Below are positions 1 to 8,626 of a stretch of DNA of 64,000 bases, one piece after another. The notes below the pieces were generated by a model. The model did no database searches. It was not told the DNA's origin and saw nothing but the letters and a program-made list of their open reading frames with translations. The stretch spans positions 3,348,001 to 3,412,000 of the forward strand of contig NZ_JAPNLE010000009.1 in the NCBI RefSeq assembly GCF_026627925.1. The letters are read 5' to 3'. This DNA comes from Cupriavidus sp. D39. Its GTDB lineage: Bacteria; Pseudomonadota; Gammaproteobacteria; Burkholderiales; Burkholderiaceae. The translations under genes were made by a program, and so were the position numbers. How positions within the stretch are numbered: the stretch's first letter is position 1; each line of letters starts with the position of its first letter.

Positions 1-356
1 CACAGCATGCCGGGCATATAGCCCATCTGCGCGGCCAGCACCGGGCCCACCAGCGGGCCGGCGCCGGCAATGGCGGCGAAGTGGTGGCCGAACAGCACGG
101 CCTTGTTGGTCGGCACGTAGTCCAGCCCGTCGTTATGGCGCCAGGCCGGCGTCATGCGTTTGGGATCGAGCTGCATCACCTTCTCGGCGATGAACTTGCT
201 GTAGTAGCGGTAGGCGATCAGATAGATGCAGATCGCGGCGACCACGATCCACAAGGCACTGACGGCTTCGCCGCGAGACAGTGCAACGGTGGCAAAGGCA
301 AAGGCGCCAAGGACGGCGACGGCCAGCCACACCAGGTGTTGCCCGATGCGATTCAT
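1..356 (-). CDS. cstA: Carbon starvation protein CstA, N-terminal part (cut by window edge)
   Basis: Reading leftward from 356, the frame opens with MNRIGQHLVWLAVAVLGAFA, then a second membrane segment, and continues to the window edge without a stop (118 codons seen). The stretch KFIAEKVMQLDPKRMTPAWR followed by NDGLDYVPTNKAVLFGHHFA and then IAGAGPLVGPVLAAQMGYMP is the characteristic start of CstA, an inner-membrane carrier family linked to peptide or pyruvate uptake during starvation (BtsT is the E. coli paralogue). A strong ribosome site, TGAGGAGA, lies just upstream of the ATG. The gene is divergent from the sensor kinase at 746, so a regulatory link is possible but not shown. Substrate cannot be told from this fragment. 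Confidence 0.92.
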   Translation of the reverse strand, partial: MNRIGQHLVWLAVAVLGAFAFATVALSRGEAVSALWIVVAAICIYLIAYRYYSKFIAEKVMQLDPKRMTPAWRHNDGLDYVPTNKAVLFGHHFAAIAGAGPLVGPVLAAQMGYMPGML

Positions 357-745
357 GATGAGGGTCTCCTCAGACCATTTTTAGGAATGCCGGCGGCGGC
401 AGGTGCCGGAAGCAAGGGGCGCGCGGGTGGCGTCCCCTGGTGGCGGCGGGCGGAGGGTGGGCGGCGGGTTGATTCCTGCCCAGTCTCCGTCGACGCCCGG
501 TATGTCTCGCAAGATCCGGATCTGGTCGTCGCAGGCGGGCGATGCAAACAGCTCAGACGCTAGCCGCACCCACTGCGCAGGACGCATGCATTGCGCCGCC
601 TGTGCGGCACTCGCGCGTCCGGCGTGTAGTATTGACACCCGTCCCTGGCGGCACAAGCGCGGAACTACGCAGCGATGCTGCGTGTTACTACGTAGATCGA
701 CGCTCGCATGCCGCTTGCGCGTCATCCGTGTTTACCCCGGTCCCG
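357..745. other. Intergenic region between divergent cstA and sensor kinase
   Basis: No gene is supported in these 389 bases. The region must hold the promoters of both divergent genes. I see a TTGACA at 632-637 without a convincing -10 at the right spacing, and a small perfect inverted repeat ACGCAGC-GAT-GCTGCGT at 667-683 followed by TACTACGTAG, which could be a regulator site. The upstream extension of the kinase reading frame (from 542) lacks a protein-like sequence and is not taken as coding. Confidence 0.5.
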
Positions 746-2164
746 ATGAAACTCCGTCAGAAAATCCTGTTACTGGCCGTCGCGCCGCTCGCCGTGGCCA
801 TGTTCGGCATCGCGCTGGCCGTGCGTTACCAGGCCACCCAGCTGGCAAGCCACGAGCGCGCGCTGGTCGAGGCGGCCTACCTGCAGAGCAAGGAAGTCGA
901 GCTGCGCCACTACGTAGAACTGGCGCAAAGCGCGATCGCGCCGATGGTGCGCTCGGGCCACAACGATGCGGCCACCCGCGACGCCGCCATGCAGGCCCTG
1001 GCGCGCCTGGACTACGGCCCCGACGGCTACTTCTTTCTCTACGACCTGCAGGGCCGCAACCTGATGCACCCGCGCCAGCCCGAGCTGGTCGGGCAGGATT
1101 TGTGGAGCTTGCGTGACCCACAGGGCGCGCTCACCATCCAGAAGCTGATCGCCGCGGCCCGCGCCGGCGGTGGGTCGGTGCGTTATATGTGGAGAAAGCC
1201 CTCCTCGCAGCAACTGGCCCCCAAGCTGGGTTACGTGGTCGCCGTGCCGGAGTGGAACTGGATGCTGGGCACAGGCATCTATCTCGACGACGTGGAGCGC
1301 ACCCTGCGCCAGCTCGATGCGCGGGCGGAGACCGATATCCGCGAGACCATGGCCTGGATCGGCGTGATTGCCGCGATCAGCATCCTGCTGGTGGCCGCCA
1401 GCGGCCTGGCGCTCAATGTGAGCGAGCACCGCGAGGCCGACGCCAAGCTGCGGCAGCTGGCGCAGCGCGTGGTGCAGTCGCAGGAAGAAGAACGCGCGCG
1501 GCTGTCGCGCGAGCTGCACGACGGCATCAGCCAGCTGCTGGTGTCGGTCAAGCTGCTGCTGGAGACGGCCGCCAACCGTCTGCGCATGGCCCCGGCCGAG
1601 GGCGCCTCGGTTGCGCCCGTGCTTGGCACTGCGCTGGTCCGGCTGGATACGGTCTTCAATGAGGTGCGCCGGGTGGCGCGCAACCTGCGCCCCGCCCTGC
1701 TTGACGACCTTGGCCTGTTCGCGGCGCTGCAGCACCTGGCACGCGAGATGCAGGAAGGCAGCGGGCTGCAGATTGCGGTGTTGCACACGGGCAAGCCGCG
1801 CGAACTCGCCGACGAGCAGGCCACGGCCCTCTACCGCATCGCCCAGGAGGCGCTGACCAATGTGGAGCGGCATGCGCATGCGCGCCATGTCACGCTGGTG
1901 CTGGCGTTCGACGCCAACGCTACCCGCCTGACCGTGCAGGACGACGGCGCCGGCTTCGACGTGGCCCGCATGCAGCTCGATCCGAAGCGCGGCATCGGCC
2001 TGCGCAACCTGCGCGAGCGCGTCGCCGCGCTGGGCGGCGAGTTCGATATCGTCTCCGGGCCGGGCGCGACCCGGCTGAGCGCCGCGGTTCCGGTAGTGCC
2101 GGTGCAGTCGAGCATACGCCACAACCCAAATTTGCCAGATTCACCAGGAAACACCCACTCATGA
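746..2164 (+). CDS. NarL-type sensor histidine kinase with periplasmic Cache domain
   Basis: A 472-residue membrane kinase. The start at 746 gives MKLRQKILLLAVAPLAVAMF, a first membrane segment (about residues 8-28). A periplasmic single Cache domain follows; the pieces YGPDGYFFLYDLQGRNLMHP and WNWMLGTGIYLDD are typical of sCache_2 sensors of small organic acids. A second membrane segment lies near 205-225. The HisKA_3 motif ARLSRELHDGISQLL carries the phospho-acceptor His258. The ATPase part shows the N-box RIAQEALTNVERHA, VQDDGAGFD and GIGLRNLRERV. Its stop overlaps the response regulator start by four bases (ATGA), so the two are co-translated. The signal is unknown; a carboxylate linked to CstA transport is a guess from position. 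Confidence 0.9.
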   Translation: MKLRQKILLLAVAPLAVAMFGIALAVRYQATQLASHERALVEAAYLQSKEVELRHYVELAQSAIAPMVRSGHNDAATRDAAMQALARLDYGPDGYFFLYDLQGRNLMHPRQPELVGQDLWSLRDPQGALTIQKLIAAARAGGGSVRYMWRKPSSQQLAPKLGYVVAVPEWNWMLGTGIYLDDVERTLRQLDARAETDIRETMAWIGVIAAISILLVAASGLALNVSEHREADAKLRQLAQRVVQSQEEERARLSRELHDGISQLLVSVKLLLETAANRLRMAPAEGASVAPVLGTALVRLDTVFNEVRRVARNLRPALLDDLGLFAALQHLAREMQEGSGLQIAVLHTGKPRELADEQATALYRIAQEALTNVERHAHARHVTLVLAFDANATRLTVQDDGAGFDVARMQLDPKRGIGLRNLRERVAALGGEFDIVSGPGATRLSAAVPVVPVQSSIRHNPNLPDSPGNTHS

Positions 2165-2829
2165 CCCCCGCCCCCGCCCGCGTCCTGCTGATCGACGACC
2201 ACGCGCTGGTGCGCGACGGCATGCGCATGCGTCTTAGCCTGCAGCCCGAGCTCACGGTGGTGGGCGAAGCCGACGACGGCGAGGCCGCGCTGGCCTGGCT
2301 GGCGCGGGCCAGCGCCGAGCACATGCCTGAGCTGGTCATCACCGATATCGGCATGCGGGGCATGGGCGGCATCGCACTGGCCGCCGCGCTGCACGAGGAC
2401 TATCCCGAACTGGCCGTGCTGATCGTGTCGATGCACGACAACCTCGAATACGTGCGCCAGGCGATCCGCGCCGGCGCGCGCGGCTATGTGCTCAAGGATG
2501 CGCCCGCCGACGAACTGATGGCCGCCATCGCCGCGGTGCTGGCCGGCCGCGTGTTCTACAGCGCCCGCATCGCCCGCAGCATGGCCGAGCAAAGCCCGGC
2601 CGCCGGGCCGCTCGATGCGCTCACTCCGCGCGAGCGCGACATCTTCAACTGCATCGGCCGCGGCCAGGCCAACAAGGACATTGCCGCCGCGCTGGGCGTG
2701 TCGGTGCGCACCATCGAGACCCACCGGCTCAACCTGCGGCGCAAGCTGGGCATCGAAGGCCGCGCCGAACTGGTGAAGTTCGCCGTGGAACATGCCGGCG
2801 CCGAGGGCGGACCGGGCGGGCCCAAATGA
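2161..2829 (+). CDS. LuxR/NarL-family response regulator
   Basis: A 222-residue cytoplasmic DNA-binding regulator and the evident partner of the overlapping kinase. The receiver domain (about 1-125) begins VLLIDDHALVRDG with the acidic pair, has the phosphorylation site Asp62 in VITDIGMRGMGG, and the conserved Lys in GYVLKDAPADEL. The C-terminal LuxR helix-turn-helix runs LTPRERDIFNCIGRGQANKD, then IAAALGVSVRTIETHRLNL. Full length for the family. It is followed directly by a strong hairpin terminator. Targets are not visible; divergent cstA is the nearest candidate. Confidence 0.93.
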   Translation: MTPAPARVLLIDDHALVRDGMRMRLSLQPELTVVGEADDGEAALAWLARASAEHMPELVITDIGMRGMGGIALAAALHEDYPELAVLIVSMHDNLEYVRQAIRAGARGYVLKDAPADELMAAIAAVLAGRVFYSARIARSMAEQSPAAGPLDALTPRERDIFNCIGRGQANKDIAAALGVSVRTIETHRLNLRRKLGIEGRAELVKFAVEHAGAEGGPGGPK

Positions 2830-2830
2830 A

Positions 2831-2860
2831 AAAGCCCGCCCCGTTTCCGGGGTGGGCTTT
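2831..2860. terminator. Bidirectional hairpin terminator
   Basis: AAAGCCCGCCCCG-TTTC-CGGGGTGGGCTTT forms a 13-bp stem (one G-T pair) with a four-base loop, flanked by A and T runs on both sides. It sits between the converging response regulator and pckG, so it can serve both. Confidence 0.85.
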
Positions 2861-2901
2861 CGAGCATCAGGTTTGTCAGCGAGGCCGGGCCTGCCTGCTA
2901 T

Positions 2902-4758
2902 TTAGGCAGCCAGACGCTTGGCCAGCGCGGCCTTGGCATCCACCAGGGCTTGCGGCAGGTTGTGCTTGAGTTGCGTGAACAGCTCCTCATGCAGCGCCAG
3001 CTCCTGTTGCCAGGCGGCGTGGTCGATCGAGGTGACTTGCTCGAATTGCTGCTTGGTGAAGTCCAGGCCTTCCCAGTTCAGGTCCTCGAAGCGGGGCGAG
3101 GTGCCGAACACGTGGTCGGTGCCCTTGCCGCGGCCTTCTACGCGGTCGATCATCCACGACAGCACGCGCATGTTCTCGCCAAAGCCCGGCCACACGAAGT
3201 TGCCGTCCGCGTCCTTGCGGAACCAGTTGACGCAGTAGATGCCCGGCAGCTTGGCGCCGGCAGCTTCCAGCTTCTTGCCCAGCGCCAGCCAGTGGCCGAA
3301 GTAGTCGCTCATGTTGTAGCCGCAGAACGGCAGCATGGCGAACGGGTCGCGGCGCACCACGCCTTGCTGGCCAGCAGCGGCGGCGGTGGTTTCCGAGCCC
3401 ATGGTGGCGGCCATGTAGACGCCTTCGGTCCAGTTGCGGGCTTCCGTCACCAGCGGCACCGTGGTGGAGCGGCGGCCGCCGAAGATGAACGCATCGATGG
3501 CGACGCCGGCCGGGTTGTCCCAGTTATCGTCGATCGACGGGCACTGCACGGCCGGGGCGGTGAAGCGGGCGTTCGGGTGGGCAGCCTTGGCGCCGGTTTC
3601 CTTGGCGATGGCCGGGGTCCAGTCCTTGCCTTGCCAGTCGGTCAGGTGCGCCGGGGCTTCCTTGGTCATGCCTTCCCACCACACGTCGCCGTCGTCGGTC
3701 AGCGCCACGTTGGTGAAGATGACGTTTTCCTTGAGCGTGGCCATCGCGTTGAAGTTGGTCTTCTCGCTGGTGCCCGGGGCCACGCCGAAGTAGCCGGCTT
3801 CCGGGTTGATGGCGTACAGGCGGCCGTCCTGGCCCGGCTTGATCCAGGCGATGTCGTCGCCGATGGTGGTGACCTTCCAGCCTTCGAAGCCCTTGGGCGG
3901 GATCAGCATGGCGAAGTTGGTCTTGCCGCAGGCCGACGGGAACGCAGCGGCCACGTGGTACTTCTTGCCTTCCGGCGACGTCACGCCCAGGATCAGCATG
4001 TGCTCGGCCAGCCAGCCTTCGTCGCGGCCCATGGTGGACGCAATGCGCAGCGCGAAGCACTTCTTGCCCAGCAGCGCGTTGCCGCCGTAACCCGAGCCGT
4101 ACGACCAGATTTCGCGCGTTTCCGGGAAATGGACGATGTACTTGGTCGGGTTGCACGGCCACGCCACGTCTTTCTCGCCGGCAGCCAGCGGCTTGCCCAC
4201 GGTGTGCACGCACGGCACGAACTCGCCGTCGGTGCCCAGCACGTCGAACACGGCGCGGCCCATGCGCGTCATGATGCGCATGTTGACGGCAACATACGGC
4301 GAATCCGACAGTTCCACGCCAATGTGGGCGATCGGCGAGCCCAGCGGGCCCATCGAGAACGGCACCACGTACAGCGTACGGCCGCGCATGCAGCCGTCGA
4401 ACAGGCCGGACAGCGTCTGGCGCATTTCAGCCGGGGCGGTCCAGTTGTTGGTGGCGCCGGCGTCTTCCTTCTTCTGCGAGCAGATGAAGGTGCGGTCTTC
4501 CACACGTGCCACGTCGGACGGATCGGACAGCGCCAGGAACGAGTTCTTGCGCTTGGCCGGGTTCAGGCGCTTCATGGTGCCGGCGGCGACCATCTGTTCG
4601 CACAGGCGGTCGTATTCTTCCTGCGAGCCGTCGCACCAGTAGATATTGTCGGGTTTGGCAAGGGCGGCGAACTCGGCGACCCAGGCGACCAGCTTCTGGT
4701 GCTTGACCCAGGCTGGAACGTTGAGTGCGGGCGTGCCCTGCATGGCGGGGTGGTTCAT
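2902..4758 (-). CDS. pckG: Phosphoenolpyruvate carboxykinase, GTP-dependent
   Basis: A 618-residue enzyme converting oxaloacetate and GTP to phosphoenolpyruvate, CO2 and GDP in gluconeogenesis. The length and sequence are those of GTP-type PEPCK. The kinase-1a loop FPSACGKTN (about 273-281) contains the reactive Cys277, and the metal-binding GDDIAW follows near 300. The substrate region [16 protein letters not shown] (about 219-234) and the start region [20 protein letters not shown] also match the family. A GGAG ribosome site precedes the ATG at 4758. The gene stands alone between the shared terminator and a long upstream region. The neighbouring CstA and Cache kinase suggest a carbon-starvation or gluconeogenic setting, by position only. 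Confidence 0.98.
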   Translation of the reverse strand: MNHPAMQGTPALNVPAWVKHQKLVAWVAEFAALAKPDNIYWCDGSQEEYDRLCEQMVAAGTMKRLNPAKRKNSFLALSDPSDVARVEDRTFICSQKKEDAGATNNWTAPAEMRQTLSGLFDGCMRGRTLYVVPFSMGPLGSPIAHIGVELSDSPYVAVNMRIMTRMGRAVFDVLGTDGEFVPCVHTVGKPLAAGEKDVAWPCNPTKYIVHFPETREIWSYGSGYGGNALLGKKCFALRIASTMGRDEGWLAEHMLILGVTSPEGKKYHVAAAFPSACGKTNFAMLIPPKGFEGWKVTTIGDDIAWIKPGQDGRLYAINPEAGYFGVAPGTSEKTNFNAMATLKENVIFTNVALTDDGDVWWEGMTKEAPAHLTDWQGKDWTPAIAKETGAKAAHPNARFTAPAVQCPSIDDNWDNPAGVAIDAFIFGGRRSTTVPLVTEARNWTEGVYMAATMGSETTAAAAGQQGVVRRDPFAMLPFCGYNMSDYFGHWLALGKKLEAAGAKLPGIYCVNWFRKDADGNFVWPGFGENMRVLSWMIDRVEGRGKGTDHVFGTSPRFEDLNWEGLDFTKQQFEQVTSIDHAAWQQELALHEELFTQLKHNLPQALVDAKAALAKRLAA

Positions 4759-5337
4759 ACTGCAACTCCAAAGCGTAAAGGAAAATCTTGCAAAGCCTGG
4801 CGGTTGCCGCGTCGGGAGACGGCTGGCGGCGGCCCCACGACCAGGGCAGACCGCGGCAATTCGCCGCTGGGTTCCGCACCGGGCCGGGTAGGATGGCTCA
4901 GGCCAGGATCGTCACATCCCGTTACAACTCCGCAGCGACCGGAACTGCGCAAAAGGTCGCGACAGGCCCCGCGGCTGCGCTACGGTGGCGCTTCGCCTGT
5001 GACAGGGCCGGGCAGGCTTTGTCCGACGTGGCCCGGGTGACGGGAGCAAGGCTCGACCGACAATCTGGGGCGGCATCGGAACCGGCAAGGATACCACCGC
5101 CGCACGCCGCTGTTTTTGCTCCGCAGCAATGTTCGTGCGCGATTCCGGGCCATGCCGTATTGTCTGGTTTGCCTGTCCGTCGGCTCACTTTCGCGTCGCG
5201 CGGGATTGTTCCCGCGGCGTGCTGCATCCGGTGCGGTGTTGGGCGACAGATGCTAAAACTATAACGTTGATGGGTGCGCCGCAATGTGGGTGTGCGCACC
5301 TTGCGATAGCCAAACTAGAGTTTCCCATGAGTTTCCG
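4759..5337. other. Long intergenic region upstream of pckG and the dehydrogenase
   Basis: These 579 bases separate divergent pckG and the hydroxyacid dehydrogenase. No reading frame here looks like protein. One inverted repeat, GGTGCGC...GCGCACC (about 5274-5301), lies just before the dehydrogenase start. A five-codon open frame ATG-AGT-TTC-CGA-TGA (5327-5341) overlaps the dehydrogenase ATG and could affect its translation. I see no riboswitch or clear promoter. Confidence 0.4.
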
Positions 5338-6350
5338 ATGAAGATTGCCGTACTCGACGATTATCAGGATGCCGTTCGCAAGCTGTCATGCTTCAGCCTG
5401 CTCGATAGCCATGACGTCAAGGTGTTCAACAACACCGTCAAGGGCGTAGGCCAGCTGGCGGCACGCCTGTCCGACGTGGAAGCCGTGGTGCTTATCCGCG
5501 AACGGTCGCGCATCACCCGGCAACTGCTGGAAAAACTCCCCAAGCTCAAGATCATCAGCCAGACCGGGCGCATTGGCGGCCATGTGGATGTCGAGGCCTG
5601 TACCGAGCGCGGCGTGGCGGTGCTGGAAGGCGCGGGCTCGCCCGTGGCCCCGGCCGAGCTCACCTGGGCCCTGATCATGGCGGCCCAGCGGCGCATTCCC
5701 CAGTACGTGGCCAGCCTCAAGCATGGCGCCTGGCAGCAGTCCGGGCTCAAGTCCACCACCATGCCACCCAACTTCGGCCTGGGCCAGGTGCTGCGCGGGC
5801 AGACGCTCGGGATCTGGGGCTACGGCAAGATTGGCAAGCTGCTGGCGGGCTACGGCCGCGCCTTCGGCATGAACGTGCTGGTATGGGGACGCGAGAACTC
5901 GCAAAAAGCGCGCGCGAGGACGGCCTGGCCGTGGCCGAGTCGCAAGAGCAATTGTTTACCGACAGCGATGTCCTGTCGCTGCACCTGCGCCTGAATGACG
6001 AGACCCGCGGGCTGGTCAAGCTGGCCGACTTCTCCCGCATGAAGCCCACCGCGCTGTTCGTCAACACCAGCCGCGCCGAGCTGGTCGAGGAAAACGCCCT
6101 GCTGGCCGCGCTCAACCGCGGGCGCCCCGGCATGGCGGCGGTCGACGTGTTCGAGTCCGAGCCCATCCTGCAGGGCCACGCCCTGCTACGCATGGAAAAC
6201 TGCATCTGCACGCCGCACCTGGGCTATGTCGAGCGCGAAAGCTATGAGATGTACTTCCGCATTGCCTTCCAGAACATCCTCGATGTGCTGAGCGGCAAGC
6301 ATGACAGCATCGCCAATCCCAAGGCGCTGACCCCGGCGCTGTCGCGATAA
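5338..6350 (+). pseudogene. D-2-hydroxyacid dehydrogenase, interrupted by one frameshift
   Basis: The first frame, starting MKIAVLDDYQDAVRKLSCFS at 5338, encodes the catalytic-domain start and the NAD-binding motif LGIWGYGKIGKLLAGYGRAF. At about 5902-5918 homology leaves this frame and resumes in the next with SAREDGLAVAESQEQLF, through VLSLHLRLNDETRGLV to the stop at 6350. The conserved active-site Arg (NTSRAELVEE), Glu (VFESEPI) and His (TPHLGY) all lie in the second frame, so the product as read would be inactive. The break coincides with CAAAAAGCGCGCGCG: one lost A from a run of six, or one extra GC, would restore a continuous protein of about 336 residues. Either a recent pseudogene or a sequence error. 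Substrate unknown; this subfamily is common in Burkholderiales. Confidence 0.85.
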
Positions 6351-6504
6351 GCGCCAGGCCGTAGACGCTAGCCCCGCCGGCCCCTCGGCCGGCGAGTGCG
6401 CTACGCTCAACGCGAACAAGGCAAAACCGCTACACTCGTCCTTCCCGCGCGGCCTCTGGCCGCGCTTTCGTCCTTCCCACCTCCTTTTCCCTGCCCCGGT
6501 CGCC

Positions 6505-7680
6505 ATGGATCCCAGGCTCGTGATGCTGTGCCTTGGCAATTTTGTCATCGGTACCGGCGCGATGATCGTCACCGGCATGCTCAATGACATTGCCGGCGAT
6601 TTCCAGCTCGGCGCCGGCACCGCCGGCCAGCTGATCTCCGTGTTTGCGCTGGCGACCTGCGTCGGCGCGCCCTTGTTCGCCACGCTTGGCTCGCGCATCG
6701 ACCGCCGGCTGCTGCTGGCGGGCGCGCTGCTGGTCTATGCCGCGATGCACCTGGCCGCGGCCTTCGCGCCGAGCTTTGCCAGCCTGATGGCCATTCGCTT
6801 CCTGAGCGCGATCGGCGCGGCCATCTACACCCCGCAAGCCGCTGCCACCTTGCCGTTGCTGGTCAACGCGCAGACGCGCGGGCGCGCCATCAGCTTTGTC
6901 TTCCTGGGCTGGAGCGTGGCCAGCGTGGTGGGCGTGCCGATGGGGACGTGGATCGCCAGCACGCTGGGCTGGCGCTTCAGCATGGGGCTGGTGGGTTTGC
7001 TGGCGCTGGGCGCATCGGTGGGCGTGTGGCGGGCCTTGCCGCCGCGGCTGTATGTGGAGCCGGTGGGGCGGGCGGCCTGGGGCGCGGTGCTGCGGCACAC
7101 GCCGATGGTGCTGGTGGTGGCCACCACCATGATCCAGTCGGCCGGGATGTTTACGCTGTTTACTTATATCGCCCTGCTGCTGCGCGACGTGCATGGCATC
7201 AGCGGCGGCACGCTCAGCCTGATGTTCCTGGCTTATGGCGCCTGCGGCGTCAGCGGCAATGTGCTGGCGGCTTCGCGCATGGACCGGGCCACGCCCGCGC
7301 GCATCGTCCAGTTCGCCATGCTGACGTCGCTGGCGGCCATGCTGCTGTGGCCGCTGGCCATGCTGGGGCCGGTGGCGCTGGTGCTGATCTTCATGTTGTG
7401 GGGCGTGGGCGGCTTTGCCACCAACAGCGCGCAGCAGGCGCGGCTGGTGGCGCTGGCGCCGGAGCGCGCGGCGGTTTCGATCTCGCTCAACTCGTCTTCC
7501 ATCTACCTCGGCCAGGCCCTGGGCGCGATGGGCGGCGCGGCGATCTACGCTACAGCCGGCGCCGACTCCCTGCACTGGGGCGCGGCGGCACTGATGCTGC
7601 TGGCGCTGGTGGTATCGCAGCAGGCGCGGGTGCTGGGACGGCGCTGGAGCCTGCACGAGGCAGCGCGGCAGCAGGCCTGA
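6505..7680 (+). CDS. MFS transporter, AraJ-like drug/sugar exporter type
   Basis: A 391-residue inner-membrane protein with about twelve hydrophobic segments and the layout of the DHA1/AraJ group of proton-driven exporters. It opens MDPRLVMLCLGNFVIGTGAM. The loop between segments two and three reads GSRIDRRLLL, a form of the MFS signature, and the segment-five motif is GWSVASVVGVPMGTWIAS. It stands alone; the ribosome site is weak. The substrate cannot be assigned; export of sugars, drugs or amino acids are all known in the group. Confidence 0.88.
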   Translation: MDPRLVMLCLGNFVIGTGAMIVTGMLNDIAGDFQLGAGTAGQLISVFALATCVGAPLFATLGSRIDRRLLLAGALLVYAAMHLAAAFAPSFASLMAIRFLSAIGAAIYTPQAAATLPLLVNAQTRGRAISFVFLGWSVASVVGVPMGTWIASTLGWRFSMGLVGLLALGASVGVWRALPPRLYVEPVGRAAWGAVLRHTPMVLVVATTMIQSAGMFTLFTYIALLLRDVHGISGGTLSLMFLAYGACGVSGNVLAASRMDRATPARIVQFAMLTSLAAMLLWPLAMLGPVALVLIFMLWGVGGFATNSAQQARLVALAPERAAVSISLNSSSIYLGQALGAMGGAAIYATAGADSLHWGAAALMLLALVVSQQARVLGRRWSLHEAARQQA

Positions 7681-7798
7681 CCCAACCTGCCCGGACAAAG
7701 CGGCCAGCCGTGCGGCACCGCACACGCGGCAGCCGCTTGATACCGCTGTTCGGAAAATCCCGGGGCTAAGATAAAGGACACAGGATCAAGGAGACGGC

Positions 7799-8428
7799 AT
7801 GAGCACATCCAATGGCATGCGCCTGCTCGCCATCAGCGTCGGCAAGGCGGTCCCGCTTTTCGTGGCGGCGGTGGGCACCGAGGCGGTGGTGATGTCGGGC
7901 ATCCGCAAGCATCCGCTCAGCACCTTGCTGCATCCGCTGTCGGTGGCCGTGCGCCCGCTGGGGCTGGCGGGCGACGAACAGGCCGACCTGAGCGTGCACG
8001 GCGGCCTGGACAAGGCGGTCTACGCTTACCCGGCCGAACACTACGCCTGGTGGAACGAGCGCCGCCGGGAAGCGCGCCTGCCCGAGGCCGGGAAGCCGCT
8101 CGTCCCCGGCGCCATGGGCGAAAACCTGACCCTGGAGGGTGTGCTCGAGACCGATCTGTGGGTGGGGGATCTGCTGCGCATCGGCGACGTGGTGCTCAAG
8201 GTGGAGTCGCCGCGCCAGCCCTGCTACAAGCTCAACGCCGTGATGGGCTACCGCCATGCGATCAAGCATATGGTGCAAAGTGGTTATTCGGGCATTTACC
8301 TGAGCGTGGTCATCCCGGGCGATCTCCAGGCCGGCGCCGCGGTGGCCATCGAGCCCGGACCGCGCGATGTGTCGATAGAAAGCATCAACACCCGGCAACG
8401 CGATGGCCGCCAGAGCCAGCTTTTCTGA
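7799..8428 (+). CDS. MOSC domain protein of the YiiM type
   Basis: A 209-residue cytoplasmic protein. MOSC domains bind molybdenum cofactor through a conserved cysteine, here Cys142 in SPRQPCYKLNAVMGY. The motif HGGLDKAVYAYPAEHYAWW and GAMGENLTLEG are typical of YiiM, which in E. coli helps reduce N-hydroxylated bases such as 6-N-hydroxylaminopurine. A C-terminal three-helix region (about 165-205, AIKHMVQSGYSGIYLSVVIP) completes the family architecture. AAGGAG precedes the ATG. It is transcribed alone between the MFS gene and the RND operon. Confidence 0.92.
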   Translation: MSTSNGMRLLAISVGKAVPLFVAAVGTEAVVMSGIRKHPLSTLLHPLSVAVRPLGLAGDEQADLSVHGGLDKAVYAYPAEHYAWWNERRREARLPEAGKPLVPGAMGENLTLEGVLETDLWVGDLLRIGDVVLKVESPRQPCYKLNAVMGYRHAIKHMVQSGYSGIYLSVVIPGDLQAGAAVAIEPGPRDVSIESINTRQRDGRQSQLF

Positions 8429-8626
8429 TAATGTTTGGCTCTCGATACAAGCAGGTATCCGCTCGCGCTGTAATAGTTTGTAATGGCGCGGATTGCGTGG
8501 GTACTGGCCTTCAGCGCCCCTGATCCTGTACTACTAGCGGTTTTCCGCAGCGCGGCACCGGCTTCCCAGAAGGCCGGGCTACCGGGGAGCGGGCGCATTT
8601 TGCGCGCACTGTAAGAGAGTCCTCAC

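Noticed and set aside
542..745. N-terminal extension of the sensor kinase
   Set aside because: The extra 68 residues are low-quality sequence before the first membrane segment; the ATG at 746 gives the usual kinase start.
770..2122. Long minus-strand open frame opposite the sensor kinase
   Set aside because: It is a codon-bias shadow in GC-rich DNA; the plus strand has full kinase motifs, and the shadow is His/Gln/Arg-rich without homology.
2950..5040. 696-codon plus-strand frame opposite pckG
   Set aside because: It lies antisense to a clear PEPCK, with no domain pattern; a shadow frame.
5895..5925. Programmed ribosomal frameshift in the dehydrogenase
   Set aside because: CAAAAAG is not a full X-XXY-YYZ slippery heptamer with a downstream stem, and the family is not known for recoding; mutation or sequence error is simpler.
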